Origin: Dendrobium chrysotoxum
Lineage: Eukaryota; Streptophyta; Magnoliopsida; Asparagales; Orchidaceae
Direction: 5' to 3'
DNA length: 64,000 nucleotides
NCBI GenBank assembly: GCA_019925795.1
Contig: CM034301.1
Coordinates: forward strand, 51,423,783 to 51,487,782
Part shown: positions 46,330 to 57,682 of the stretch, piece by piece
Layout: each line of letters begins with the position of its first letter
Position numbering within the stretch: position 1 is the first letter of the stretch
Translations under genes and position numbers: made by a program
The notes under the pieces: generated by a model
The model's database searches: none
What the model saw: only the letters and a program-made list of their open reading frames with translations
Told to the model about the DNA's origin: nothing

Positions 46330-47160
46330 AGAATGTCAGGTAGTGGTCTGGCGAAGCTCAGGGTGTCAAGAGGTGGTTAGGTGAAGCTGAGGACGTCAGG
46401 TGGTGGTCTGGCGGAGCTCAGGGCGTCAAGCGGTGGTCAGACGGAGCTGAGGACGTCAGGTGGTGGTCCAGCAGAGCTCAGGGCATCAGGCGGTGGTCCG
46501 GCGGAGCTGAGGACGTCAGGTGGTGGTCCAACGGAGCTCAGGGCGTCAGACGGTGGTCCGACCGAACTCCGATGTTAGGCGGTGTGGTCCGACAGAACTC
46601 CGGTAGTGGTCGAGGAGGAGTAAGGAGGCAAGAGCGATCTCTAATCTCTCTCTTTTCTCCTTAGAATTAGAGGGCTTTTTAAAGATGAGAGGGGGCTCTA
46701 TTTATAGCTTTCTTGGAGTGGCATAGCCCGTAAATAGGTGGAAGATCAAGGGTAAATGGGGAGTGGTTTGAATGGGCGGCCGATGTTGAATCCCTTGATC
46801 GTGGACCGTTTATTGGGAATTTGAAGGCTCAAATGATATCAGAATTTAGTGATCTTGGGCTCGTTGGATTTGTCTCGTCGAGCCGCTTGATTTGACTATA
46901 AGCACGTTATGTTTGGAAACCATTTGGTAAATCAGATTGTGGTTCAAACCTTCCAACACTGCTTTGGCTCTTGATTTGGACCCATTTGGGCTCGAATTGG
47001 GTTGAATTTGGTGTCGTTGGGTTCGTATTTTCGAGACGTTCAGTTCGACTGTAAGTTCGCTGAAATCAGAGTTTGGATGGTCCCAATTTTAATTTTGAAA
47101 GTTTCCAACTTGATTTTGCCTCGAGATTCCCGATCAAGATAATTTTTCGAAGATGTATCA
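46330..47160 (-). repeat. Truncated LTR of the gag-only family
   Basis: The right part (46660-47160) matches the 1899-2931 LTR in the same orientation, with CTATTTATAG (minus-strand TATA) near 46698 and the end GATGTATCA at 47160. The left part is a different tandem array (GGTGGTCTGGCGGAGCTGAG, units of about 30 bp, 46340-46620). The expected terminus TGTTGCGGAC is absent, so this copy is truncated. It is nested in the Mutator-like element. Confidence 0.8.
46340..46620. repeat. About 30-bp tandem array in truncated LTR
   Basis: Eight or so units of the type GACGTCAGGTGGTGGTC plus CGGCGGAGCTCAGG. The frame 46381-46578 is open only because units are a multiple of three. Confidence 0.8.
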
Positions 47161-49640
47161 GTCCTAATATTTGCAAATTTGGACCTACATTATATAAAAA
47201 TAGTAAAACCTAATTTATTCTAAAAAAAATGGAAGAGTAATGTTGTATAATTGATGTAATAGAAGAAGGAATCATACAAAACTGTTTTTGAAGTTCTCCT
47301 GAGTTGTCGTTCTCCTTAATAAGCTCTCCTGAGAGCTCTCGTGCCATGAATTTATCCTTGATTTAAAAGTATTTAATATTAGATTTAAAGAGAACGATAG
47401 TTATATTTAATATTAATGAAAATTGAAATATATATTCTATATTTCAGAAAGATTAAATATAATAAGCATAAAATTTACAATTTACCATTTTTTTTAAATA
47501 CTAAAGGAATAAATATATTAAATTTATACATATTTAATATATAAATATATTATATACATTAATATATTATACATATTCATATATTATATACATAAAATAG
47601 AAATTACTATTATGATATAAAAAATTATATTAATGAATAATGTAATTTATAAAATATCAATAGATATTATCTTGACAGAAATAAAAATATATTAATAAAA
47701 CATAATTAATATGTAAGTAAAAATAGAAATTATTACTATAACACTTTCATGAAAGAAAATATAATTTTTATTAGAGTATAAATAATAATTAATATCAATA
47801 TGCTATTTAAATAATAGTTAATGTTAAATATGTTATAAAGGTTTGTCAAACTTAATTAAGAATTTAATTTTTGTTAAAATATGATAATATAATTAAATGC
47901 TATTATTAAAATATAAATTAAAGTATTTATATTAAGAAGTAATATAATCAATTGAAAAAAAAAGTTATATTAATAAAAATAAAAACTAATATAATTATAG
48001 TATGGGCATTAAGTAATAATTATTATTAAGATATTAAAGTAACAGCAAATGATAAATTTTGTTTAAAAAGTTTTTAAACTTAAATCTATATATAATTTTT
48101 ATAAAAATGTAAATATATAAATAAACTCTATTATAATAATATGAATTAAGGTAATTATATTATTAAGTAATATAATGTCTAAAATTTCATTATAATTAAA
48201 TTTCAAAAACATAAAATAATAATTTATAATTAATATTACAGTATAAATAATAATTAATATTATAAGACTTTTATATTTAGAAAAAATAGATCTAATTATA
48301 TACGGACATTATAACTAAGTAATATTGTAATGATATTAAAATAATACTTAACGATAAATTTGCATGTAAAAGTTTTAAAACTTAAATTTAAATGTAATAA
48401 TTATTAAAATTGAATTATATAAATAAATTCTATATTCATGTAATAGTTAATGCTTAATTTGTTCATAAAGGTATTCAAATATCAATAAAATTGTAATTAA
48501 ATTTTAAATATATGTATATATAAAATCTACTAATATAATATAAATAGAAATAATTATATTAATAGATAATCTAATGTATAAAATTTCATTATTAGTTAAA
48601 TTGGAAAGAAAATAGAATTAATTCTAATAATGAATTTTAGATTTTAAATAAAAATTAATATTATAATAGTTTAATAATTAATATAAAAAGAATTAATAAT
48701 ATTATAGTATGACCATTATAAATAATAATTATTATTAGTTTATTTATATAATAGTTACTGTTAAATATGTTTATAAAGTTTTCAAAATTTAAATATAATT
48801 ATAATTAATTTTTAAAATATATATAAATTCTGTTAATATAATATAATTAGAAATAAATTATCATTTTTTATATTTAAAGATATTATATACATATAATTTA
48901 ATATAGAATATACATTTTAATTATATATTATATACAAAAAATTACATTTATCAATGTAATATAAATAAATGATATTATATTAATAGATAATTTTATATAT
49001 ATAATCTCTTAATAATGTTTATTAATAAGAATAAAATAATATGAATATATTATAATTAATATAATAGTATTAAAAAATGTTCAAAAAATATTATTAAAAA
49101 ATTCCTAATATAATTTAAATATATTATATACAATTTAAGTAATTAATTAATTATTATTATAATATTAAAAAAAATTTGTTGAATCATCATATAAAACATT
49201 TTTCAAAAATTAGATTGCAAGGAGATCATGATAGAAGATATGACAATTTACACGTAAACTATATTTAGAAAAAAGTTTAGTAACCTTAAGTGCAGGGTAG
49301 ATAGATGTAAATTAGTAAAAATTTTGAAATATAATATTGCTTGAAGCCTTAAAAGATGTAAATATTTTTTTATAACCAAGAAGACCCTCCCAATTTAGGG
49401 AGTTAACTACCAAGAAACATTTAATTCGATTATAAATAAGGATAGCTTTTGAATTCAAAATTTTCCGCCCACTAACCCTGGATGATCTATGCAACAATAT
49501 GATATTGAAACTGCCATGTTTATATGGTGATGTGAAGAAGCAGTGTAGTGTAGCTTATCTTTAAAATTATTAAACTCTAAAAGGAAATAGTCAAGAAGAA
49601 AACCTATTAAATTGTTTGATGTTTTGTATAGGGCTTACCC
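47161..49640. repeat. Extremely AT-rich decayed tandem region
   Basis: About 2 kb of nearly pure A/T. A motif of the type AATAGTTAATGTTAAAT, then ATAAAGGTTT and CAAACTTAA, recurs in diverged form near 47815, 48045, 48350, 48450 and 48735. I see no coding sequence. Confidence 0.55.
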
Positions 49641-49661
49641 CTTCCAACGTCAATCTCAAGA

Positions 49662-49928
49662 ATGTCATATTTCATTCTGTATTATGATGGTTATTTAAAC
49701 ATTACGGAGGATTATATCCCTTCATATATTGGTGGAAGGAATCATCTGATTGAAATAAATGATAACGTTACACTTCAAGAATTACATGCTAGAATTCTCC
49801 AAGTTTTACGTCGTGATAGTGAAACATGCCGGGTCAACCTTGTTTGTCATCTTCCTAATAACGGAGGATATACAATAATTCAAGTGACGGACGATGAAGT
49901 ATTTGAGTTCATACTTCATGAAGCTTGA
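49662..49928 (+). pseudogene. MURA-like N-terminal ORF
   Basis: An 88-residue open frame, starting MSYFILYYDGYL and ending TDDEVFEFILHEA. It resembles the N-terminal (PB1-like) region of plant MURA transposases, in which an opening beta-rich stretch and a final acidic segment precede the DNA-binding and catalytic domains. Neither of those follows, so it is a fragment, perhaps a small protein of the element. It sits 160 bases upstream of the mobile domain pseudogene on the same strand. The assignment rests on pattern only. Confidence 0.5.
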
Positions 49929-50090
49929 AGGAGGATTTTAATTATTTATGTCCAAATTGAACAAGTTCATAGGTGAGGCATAAGCCCGAGTTGTCACCAT
50001 CATTCTTCTTATCAAGACCCGATAGTCTACATGAATTTATATAATTAAAGAAGAAACTCATTTGACCAAATATTGTCTAAACAGGTCACG

Positions 50091-51324
50091 ATGGCGCCAT
50101 ATAGTGATGAACTTCTAGCTAGGCTACTTCTCATATGCCAGGAGTCTTCGAAGATATGCAAGCACGGGTATCGTTGATAAGTTGGAAACGAGTTGAGTGG
50201 CACTTGGTTGATCGGGTGATGCGCCAATTTGGGGGTATTCAGTCCGCAGATATATAGCCCATCAAAAGGACCTTTAAGCGAGTTGATGGTCGTGGTAGAG
50301 TTGATGATGTTGACTGGATACGATACCATATGGATCACATTGCTTTATGGAATAACAAGCGCGAATACATCATCATAATAATTCCACCTGAGGGAAATGG
50401 AAGGTACGAGTTATCTATATACATGAGATGGTACCAGCCGTGGGCTTCCCTATACTTATTGAATGTGCCACAGCAACCTCTAGAGATGTTCTACCCGAGG
50501 TCACCAGGCGAGCAGTTGATGGTTAGTATGTTTAATTTAGATGCTAAATTTATTAATTTACTCATATATTGTACTAACATTGCATTGCCAAAAAAATAGG
50601 CTGATTACATCAGGCGTATTAGGCGTATCACTCATAGATTCGCCGATCAGCATGGTGAAAGTGCAAGCTCTATGCAGCAGGCACTTGACGATTGTGATGA
50701 GTTGTACTTCAAGCTAAAGGCTTTACTATTTATTGACTATAATTTTCTTGATTCTGGTGAGAAGCATGGGAGACAACAATCCAGCAGAGGTCATGATGAG
50801 CATCATAAGTCAAGGCGGTCTACATCAGATGCTCTGTCCAGGATGATGGGAGAGAGCAGTCATACAATATAGCATATAAACATGCAATGCAGTCAATGTA
50901 TGTTGGGTCTGGATGCTTTGCTGTGCCTTCACAATTCGCTGTAGGCTTTCCTAGCATGATGGGGGAAGGTTTGTCAGGGGTAGGGCCATCAAGATAATAT
51001 TGGAATCAATACGGCTTTCAATTGGGTAGTACTGCTCCTGCATACCAGATAGATGCTCAAGCATCACAACAAGAGCCACTACACACTTCAAGTATATAGA
51101 TCCCGGCATGAATGAATCTGTTCGGACTCCCAACTCTCTTACACAATAGGATGAGCTCCTCCACCATACTCAACCTATACAAATCACTGCAGACTTGGGT
51201 GAACAAAGTAGAGAGGTTGTGGAGACCTAGTTATATCCGAGGAGAAGCTGACCACCTGATAGGTATACACCGGGTAGTGCAGCCATCCCCAGACGAAAGA
51301 AGAAGAAGTAGGGCAGAAGATTGA
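50091..51324 (+). pseudogene. Plant mobile domain (PMD/MAIN-like) gene, broken
   Basis: Plant mobile domain proteins occur as host genes (MAIN, MAIL) and inside Mutator-like and gypsy elements; their biochemical role is not settled. Seen here: WKRVEWHLVDRVMRQFGGIQ (from about 50190), RVDGRGRVDDVDWIRYHMDH, IALWNNKREYI and YMRWYQPWASLYL, the usual order in the domain. A GT-AG intron (50520-50599) joins to a second exon with ADYIRRIRRITHRFADQHG. Further reading leads to a tail around 51112-51324. Breaks: a frameshift just after the start near 50140, a TAG at about 50259 and further stops after 50870. The start ATG at 50091 is tentative. Confidence 0.7.
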
Positions 51325-51729
51325 TATCGTCTATATAATGCTCATGTAATCGAATGACTCCTCTTATTTGTGATATATGAGATTCTATTTTATTTTTTGT
51401 TTATTGAGTTTCATAATATGAAGATAATTCAATTTACTTTTAAATAATTATGTTTAACAGTTAAATTTGAATATTGAATTAATTTTTCCTTAGATTACTG
51501 CTAAAAATATTATAAAATGTATATGAACTAATAATCAGGGAAAATAAACTAAAGAATCGCAACTGCTCATTCAAAACAGATAATTTTTTTACTATAGAAG
51601 AAGCACATGAAATAGATTACATAACATATTAAAATAAATAGACACGCTTCATACCAAATAGAAAAACTAGGATGAAGAAAATATAAAAGATGGTGTCGAA
51701 GATAATATTTAGACGATAACATAGATGAT

Positions 51730-52420
51730 ATACTAATTCCTAAGCAGCATATGCAGATGTGATTGGAGCTATGTTTGTGTTGGACAATATTTCATATCTA
51801 CTTCAAACTCATATTGTAGGTCTTGTCATCCCTCAACATTGAAGAACTGTCTGAACTGACCATCAGGTAATACCTCCTTCATCTTATTTTTATAAAAATC
51901 AATAATGAATTGGTCGTATCTCGGACATCAACTACGATATAAAATGACATGCTCAATATCAAGGTGACTGCAGTCAATATCTGGAGGTGAATGATCGCCA
52001 TCTCGATGGCTTTTCATCTCATGGTATCACATTTGTAAGAAATGTGGGTTGACAAGGTCACCATTCTCCTCCTAAAACCTAATTTAAAGAGATTTCCAAC
52101 CTGCAGCATTTAAAAAATTTCTTGTCATGTAAAGTTTGACCATGATCAACTCACCATATATATTCTAGAGGCAATCATCCTCATCTTCTGACTATTTATA
52201 GATGCAACATCTAAAAATCTCATTTGCATTCGTCTTTTGGTCCAATAAAGTGTCACCGACTCGTGCTATACAAGCATGCATCCTTCGACTTGCATTATCA
52301 AATCTTTTTTTGTTGGGGACTCCTTTCACGTTCTCTATACATAGCCAAAATATTCTAAATGACTCAACAAATATACTTCAAATGTTATGTATGGATTCTT
52401 TAAATAGCAGAATATAAGCA
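51730..52420 (-). pseudogene. Unrecognised spliced-looking gene remnant
   Basis: I do not recognise this gene. On the minus strand 52400-52150 reads nearly open, with VKGVPNKKRFDNASRRMHAC and GDTLLDQKTNANEIFRCC, interrupted by two TAG codons. A GT-AG pair (about 52163 to 52105) would join it to 52104-51735, which reads DIDCSHLDIEHVIL and PRYDQFIIDFYKNKMKEV with four stops. Codon-like composition against the AT-rich surroundings suggests former coding DNA, either a second element gene or a captured host gene. Its first exon lies in a 399-bp duplicated unit, so that exon is present twice. Confidence 0.4.
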
Positions 52421-52868
52421 TATCAAAGCATCACTTGCAGCCAGAAAATACAATAGAATATTAATGGACCCTAAAACCTAATTTAAAGAGATTTCCAACC
52501 TGCAGCATTTAAAAAATTTCTTGTCATGTAAAGTTTGACCATGATCAACTCACCATATATATTCTAGAGGCAATCATCCTCATCTTCTGACTATTTATAG
52601 ATGCAACATCTAAAAATCTCATTTGCATTCGTCTTTTGGTCCAATAAAGTGTCACCGACTCGTGCTATACAAGCATGCATCCTTCGACTTGCATTATCAA
52701 ATCTTTTTTTGTTGGGGACTCCTTTCACGTTCTCTATACATAGCCAAAATATTCTAAATGACTCAACAAATATACTTCAAATGTTATGTATGGATTCTTT
52801 AAATAGCAGAATATAAGCATATCAAAGCATCACTTGCAGCCAGAAAATACAATAGAATATTAATGGAC
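52071..52868. repeat. 399-bp perfect tandem duplication
   Basis: Units 52071-52469 and 52470-52868 look identical base for base. The junction reads TTAATGGAC then CCTAAAACC. Perfect identity in decaying AT-rich DNA implies a very recent event, or an assembly artefact. Confidence 0.85.
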
Positions 52869-53511
52869 CATATAACTTTACAGTTTGTCTAATGAGATTG
52901 GATATTGCTAGCTACCTGATATGTTCAAGCACGATCAATGAGATAATACAAGAATCCTATGCTTTCAATGACATTTTTTAACAAATGAATCCAATGTTCT
53001 GAGCAAGGACACATTCATTAATTTTTACAGAGGAATCCAATATCCACAGCAAGTGCACATTTATATTAAAATTTTAATAATTTATTTCAAAATATAACAA
53101 ATTATATACATAATCAATATGAAATCATTAATTAATCTACAGGTATTGTAAATAATTAATAATACAAATTCAACTCAAAATTTAACTAATAAACTAATAT
53201 AATTTCATCAAAAATAAATAAATTAATCATTAATTAATTAATTATTTATTCTTAATAAATTTTTATTCATTAATGAATTATATAATAATTTATTAATAAA
53301 AATTTTATTAAATTTATTTTATTATTCATTTTATATAATAAACGACTCATTCATTATTATCACTTAAAATATATTTAAAATATATTCAAAATATAAAAGA
53401 TAAATTATAATTTTTATAAATTAATTACTCTTTTTAAATATAACAATTTTTTTTAAACTTAAATTAACAATGAATTTTTAAATTAAATTTAAATTCTAAC
53501 TTAAATTCATA
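52869..53511. other. AT-rich interior of Mutator-like element
   Basis: Low-complexity A/T DNA (for example 53080-53510). No gene is recognised. Confidence 0.45.
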
Positions 53512-53540
53512 GACGGTGATCTCCTCTACACCGCATTGGT
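53512..53540 (-). repeat. 29-bp copy of adjacent gene's 5' leader
   Basis: Exact reverse complement of 54019-54047, the stretch just before the start codon of the GAUT-like gene. It lies immediately inside the right inverted repeat of the Mutator-like element. All 29 bases match; the next base on either side does not. Confidence 0.85.
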
Positions 53541-53549
53541 CACAATAGG

Positions 53550-53713
53550 ATTTTGATGTTCCGGTTTCTATAGAATCAGATTTTTATTTTCCGGTTTCTA
53601 ACCCGTTCTTTGGCAGCCCGGTTTTGCTCTTTTTTAAAATTTTTATGATTTATAATCCTTATACATATTTAGATATTAAATTTGATCTTTTTTTATAATT
53701 TGATCTTATTTTA
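53550..53713. repeat. Right terminal inverted repeat of Mutator-like element
   Basis: Inverted partner of 45995-46150, with paired CCGGTTTCTA motifs and a CAGCCCGGTTTTGCTC block. It is followed by ATAGTAGTA. Confidence 0.75.
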
Positions 53714-53722
53714 ATAGTAGTA

Positions 53723-54051
53723 TAGATTTTATAAAAAGGTCAAGAATCCCAAACAGGACATCAGTCTTCACAGGCTAAATGTTCTAGCTGTCATCTCTTG
53801 ATTCGCTAACGTTAATTGTTACGTTACTCTACACATCGGATCCGCAGCCTATTAATAATTGAAATAAACAAATCCCAAAATAAATAAATCCGAAGCCAAA
53901 ACGAGAACGGGAATCATCGGAGACGGGGAAAGGAAATTGAGGCGATTCCTTACAAAATTTATCTTTTCCTCACTCTCTAATAAGTCTTTTATATACGCCG
54001 CACAACCCTAACCCACATACCAATGCGGTGTAGAGGAGATCACCGTCCTCG
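53723..54051 (+). promoter_or_regulatory. Promoter and leader of GAUT-like gene
   Basis: TTTATATACG at about 53988 is a plausible TATA box about 60 bases before the ATG at 54052, which would put the transcript start near 54020. The Mutator-like element ends about 275 bases upstream of it. Confidence 0.45.
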
Positions 54052-54838
54052 ATGAGACCGTCGGTGAGAAGATCGACGATCTCCATCCTCTTCGTCGCGC
54101 TTCTCTGTCTCTGCGCGGCCGCTCCAATCGTCCTTATATCATTCTTCTGGCAGTTATCTCCCTCCTTGGGTAGCCCAATTTCTCTTTTCTTGTTTTTTTT
54201 TTTTTTTATGCAATGGAGAATTTTTAATTTTCTAGTGCGTGCTTTTTTGGGAATAATTGCAGAGCAAAAGGAATTTATTGGCGGTAGTTCGGGCATTGTC
54301 AAGAATCTCTCCCACGTATGGTTATTTTTTGTTCTTGTGATTGATTTAATTAATCCCATTATATCCGTTTGATTATGTGTAAGCAACTTCAGTATTGATT
54401 CTATGATGGATGCAGTGGCAAGCGGCTGCTTATCTCAATTCGATAGAGCAGGTTTTGTTTTCTAGTTTGGGCTTTTTTATTGAGTGTCATTTAGAGAGCC
54501 CTTGTTGCTTTTGTTCTGCTTACTTATTGTATTATGCTGGTGAATGCTAGGAAGTTAATGATGAGATTAAAGAACCAGATGGAGTTATTTATCAAGATGG
54601 TGGAGCCACTGTAGATAAAAATGGGAGGAATTCTTCTTCTGGGAATCCTCCTGGCTCTGGTTTAGCAAATGTAGTAGTTACCAGCCCATCAAAAAAGAGC
54701 GGTCAGTTTCGGAGTCTCTTAATTACTTTTTTCTTTCAGAAGTTTACCATTTTGTACGGAACTAAAAGCGAGCTCTCTAATTATCACGTGGTGGAACAGG
54801 AGTTCAGAAGCACAACTCAACATCTCCTGGCTTAATGG
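54052..54838 (+). CDS. GAUT5/6-like glycosyltransferase, first five exons
   Basis: GAUT proteins are Golgi type II membrane galacturonosyltransferases of pectin synthesis. Five exons with GT-AG borders keep one frame: 54052-54169, 54263-54315, 54416-54451, 54551-54701, 54801-54838 (132 codons). The product starts MRPSVRRSTISILF, with basic residues followed by a signal anchor (about residues 10-33), then a stem with QKEFIGGSSGIVKNL and SIEQEVNDEIKEPDGVIYQD. The anchor and stem resemble the N-termini of GAUT5/6 in order and spacing. The conserved catalytic glycosyltransferase-8 domain is not in the window: intron 5 starts at 54839, contains a 1.9-kb LTR and no further exon is seen before the retroelement at 58.8 kb. 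The gene either continues beyond 64 kb or is truncated. The family call is tentative. Confidence 0.55.
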
Positions 54839-54961
54839 TATTTCTCTTACAAAACATATATTGCTATTCTGATATTACCTTATATTTTCTTCTTATTTCA
54901 CAGCATAGGAAAATTACATGGTCTTCTTTTGTTCATCAAGAAATGCGGTAACTTAGAAAGT

Positions 54962-56888
54962 TGATAATCGTCTTGATTAGGCATGAATCTTAAGGCATAT
55001 TTGAATTAAAAAACTATCAAAATTAAATTCGGGACCATCCGAACTTCAATCTCAGCAAATTTATAGTCAAACTGAATGTCTCGGTAAAATGAAACCAACG
55101 AAACTAAAATTGGTCTAGTCCAAGCTCAAATGGGCCCAAATCAATGGCCTTAAACATATTTGGAAGCTTAAAGACTCTAATTGGACGATCAAATTATCTC
55201 TTGGGATTGGATCTTGGGCTATAGATTTAAGAAAGTTCTAAAGTTTGAAGAATCTCGAAGCTCCACCCTAGCACCACCGTTGGTGAACCCTCGCCATTGT
55301 CAGGCTTTCACCAGTCGATCATTGTCAGATGTCCACCTTGCCACAGCTTCTGGGCTTAACCTGAACGCCTACATAGGATTGTCTCCCTACTACGATCCTT
55401 GGACCACTATTCCCCGATTACAGTCCCTCGACCTCCGTCGCCTGACTACAGTCTCTTCGACCACAGTTGCCCGCTGACCACGGTCCCTCCAACCATTGTC
55501 GCACCACAATGGTCCCTCCGACCTTCGTCACATGCCTACTATGATCCTTTTGACCTTCATTGCCTGTTGACTATAGTCCCTCCAACCTCCGCCGCCTAAC
55601 AACGGTCCCTCCGACCTATGTCACCTGACTACGGTCCCTCTGATCATCATTGTCTACCAATTACGATCCTTCTGGTCTTAGTCACCCATCGACAATGGTC
55701 CCTCCGATATCCGTTGCCATACTACAATGACCTTGTCTCATGAATACGGTCCCTCCGACCTTATCGCTTGACTATGGTCTCTCCAACCTTTGTTGCCCGA
55801 CTACGATCCCTCCAACCACAGTCACCTGCCAACCATGGTCCCTCTCGACCATTTTCGCACGACAATGATCCCTTCGACCTCCATAGCCTGCCGACTACTG
55901 TCCTTCTGACCTTCGTGTTCCGCCGACCACGATCCCTCCAACCAATGTCGCCCGTCCATGGTCCTTCCGACCACCGTCGCACCACAATAGTCTCTGTGAC
56001 ATTCGTTGCCTGCCGACTACGGTCCTTCTGACCTTTGTCGCTTGTTTATTATAGTCCCTTCGACCTTCATCGCCTGACTACGGTCATTTCGATCTTCATT
56101 TTTCGACTACGATCCCTCCGACCTTAGTCATTCGCCAGCCAAAGCCCCTCTAACCATTGTCGCACGACAAAGGTTCTTCTGACCTTTGTTGCCCGCCAAC
56201 TAAGATCCCTTCGACCTTCGTTGCCCGCCGATTACAGTCCCTTCGACCTTTGTTGCTAGCTGACTACGATCCTTTTGGCCTCCGTTCCTCTCTAACTATA
56301 GTCCCTCGGACCTCAGTTGCTTAACTATGATCCCTTCGACTACTATTGCCCGACTACGGACCTCGGACCACTATCACTCGACTATGATCATCAGACCACC
56401 GTCGTCTGACTATGGTCCCTCCGACCACAGTTACCTAACTAAGTTCCTTCCGACCTCTATCATCGGCTACTGTCCCTTCAACCATCGTCACCCGACTACA
56501 GTCCTTCCAACTACTACCGCGCGATTACGGTCCTACCGACCAAACGAACAGGCCAACGTTCTCTTTAAAATAGCTCTCATGCCATTAGATTTTTCTAACT
56601 CCTAACATGTAATATGCTCTATATGATGTATATTTACTACATTGAGCCAATGCCTTCCCCTACGGGAAAGGCATCCTTTGTAACCAATGACAAAACTAGT
56701 GAAATCATTTCAGCCAAGCCAGACCCTATGATTTTTCCCATTTTCAGGATTTTTCACGTAAAAATTCTGGAATATTTTATGATTCTTGCACCTCTCTCTC
56801 TTATCTATGTATGTGATGGATCTTCGTACAAAACTAAGATGTTAAACTCATCATCTCTCTGTTGCCGTGAATATTCCAACACACAACA
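54962..56888 (+). repeat. Long solo LTR in intron 5 of GAUT-like gene
   Basis: Same family as 34579-36567: it starts TGATAATCGTCTTGATTAGG, has the shared CAGCAAATTTATAGTCAAAC block and ends with ACACAACA after GATTTTTCACGTAAAAATTC. Target duplication is not clean (AAAGT left, TAAGT two bases beyond the right end). About 1.2 kb (55340-56545) is a degenerate array of GACTACGGTCCCTCCGACC units. Confidence 0.75.
55340..56545. repeat. About 30-bp tandem array (second copy)
   Basis: Units CGACTACGGTCCCTCCGACCT plus TCGTCGCC. Same unit as 35100-36225 but with different internal variants. Confidence 0.85.
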
Positions 56889-56889
56889 A

Positions 56890-57515
56890 CTAAGTGAATG
56901 ATTGACACCCAAAAGAGAATAACACATTGTTCGATTGCAAAATATTGAAGTTTGCAACCCTTGTGCTTAAATTGGCGTGCTCAGGAAGCAAAATTAAGTT
57001 TATTGTCAACAAATTTGGAAACTTTAATATAGTTGAGCAGATTTTCATCTTTCAGTTAAGTATTTTTACCTTGGATCCTTCTTTGCTCGTTCATTAAATT
57101 CTATGCTTTATCAAGGAGTTTATAAAGTGTGATTTTGTTGAGTGAACTTCTGTGATTGTTCCAAATGCCTCCTTTTAAACCAACAACTTATAGTTAGTTT
57201 GGATATTTGATATGCATGCTTCCCTGTTACATAAATGCAAGCTCCTATCCTAGTTTAATGCTATTGCTCTTTCTCATAAATCCTATGTATTTTGTGATGC
57301 TTTTGATTTGTATCCATGCCTTAGATCGAGGATTTTTTTGAATGAATCTGATCGTACCTCAATGCACTTCCAGTTGCTGGTGTGCATTTCTTAAAACATT
57401 AGAGAAACAAGAGTTTTAATGATTCAAGCCTTCATTTGTGATTTTGTTTGTACAAGTATTGTATGTGGTATATTTTATAAGAGAGAGGGACCAAAATGCC
57501 CCTTTGACTATTTAC
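56890..57515. other. Intron or intergenic DNA
   Basis: No exon with resemblance to GAUT or another protein is seen. Confidence 0.35.
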
Positions 57516-57682
57516 GAAAAATAAAAAAGGTTCTCAACTATATTAAAGGATCATTTACATCCCTCAACTCTTTAAAGAGGAATCAAAATAGTCCCACCAT
57601 GAGACTATTTTGATTCCTTTTTAAAGACTTTAGGGATCAAAATGGTCCTTTAATATAGCTGGGAACCATTTTGATCATTTTT
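57516..57682. repeat. Foldback element
   Basis: Positions 57520-57595 and 57600-57677 form inverted arms of about 75 bp with a perfect 15-bp core (GGAATCAAAATAGTC and its complement) around a CCACCATGA loop. This is likely a MITE; target duplication is unclear. Confidence 0.65.

Larger units (their letters stand above)
45995..53713. mobile_element. Mutator-like element carrying a plant mobile domain gene
   Basis: The left end (45995 to about 46150) and the right end (about 53550 to 53713) are inverted copies: both contain TTTAATATCTAAATA, AATCATAAAAATTT and CCGGGCTG followed by paired GAAACCGG motifs. The flanks are ATAGTTGTA (45986-45994) and ATAGTAGTA (53714-53722), a 9-bp duplication with one mismatch, the size Mutator-like elements make. 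Inside are a plus-strand ORF like the N-terminus of MURA transposases (49662-49928), a plant mobile domain pseudogene (50091-51324), an unrecognised minus-strand gene remnant (51730-52420 and its duplicate), a 2-kb extremely AT-rich stretch and a nested LTR. No transposase catalytic domain is visible. Boundaries could shift by a few bases. Confidence 0.75.

Noticed and set aside
46381..46578. Open frame of repeated LRTSGGGPAE units
   Set aside because: Product of a tandem array with period divisible by three inside a truncated LTR.
52202..52816. Two identical plus-strand frames of 71 codons
   Set aside because: They are identical because of the 399-bp duplication, and the opposite strand reads more like coding DNA.
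53970..54386. 138-codon minus-strand frame
   Set aside because: Antisense to the exons and intron of the GAUT-like gene; no resemblance to a protein.
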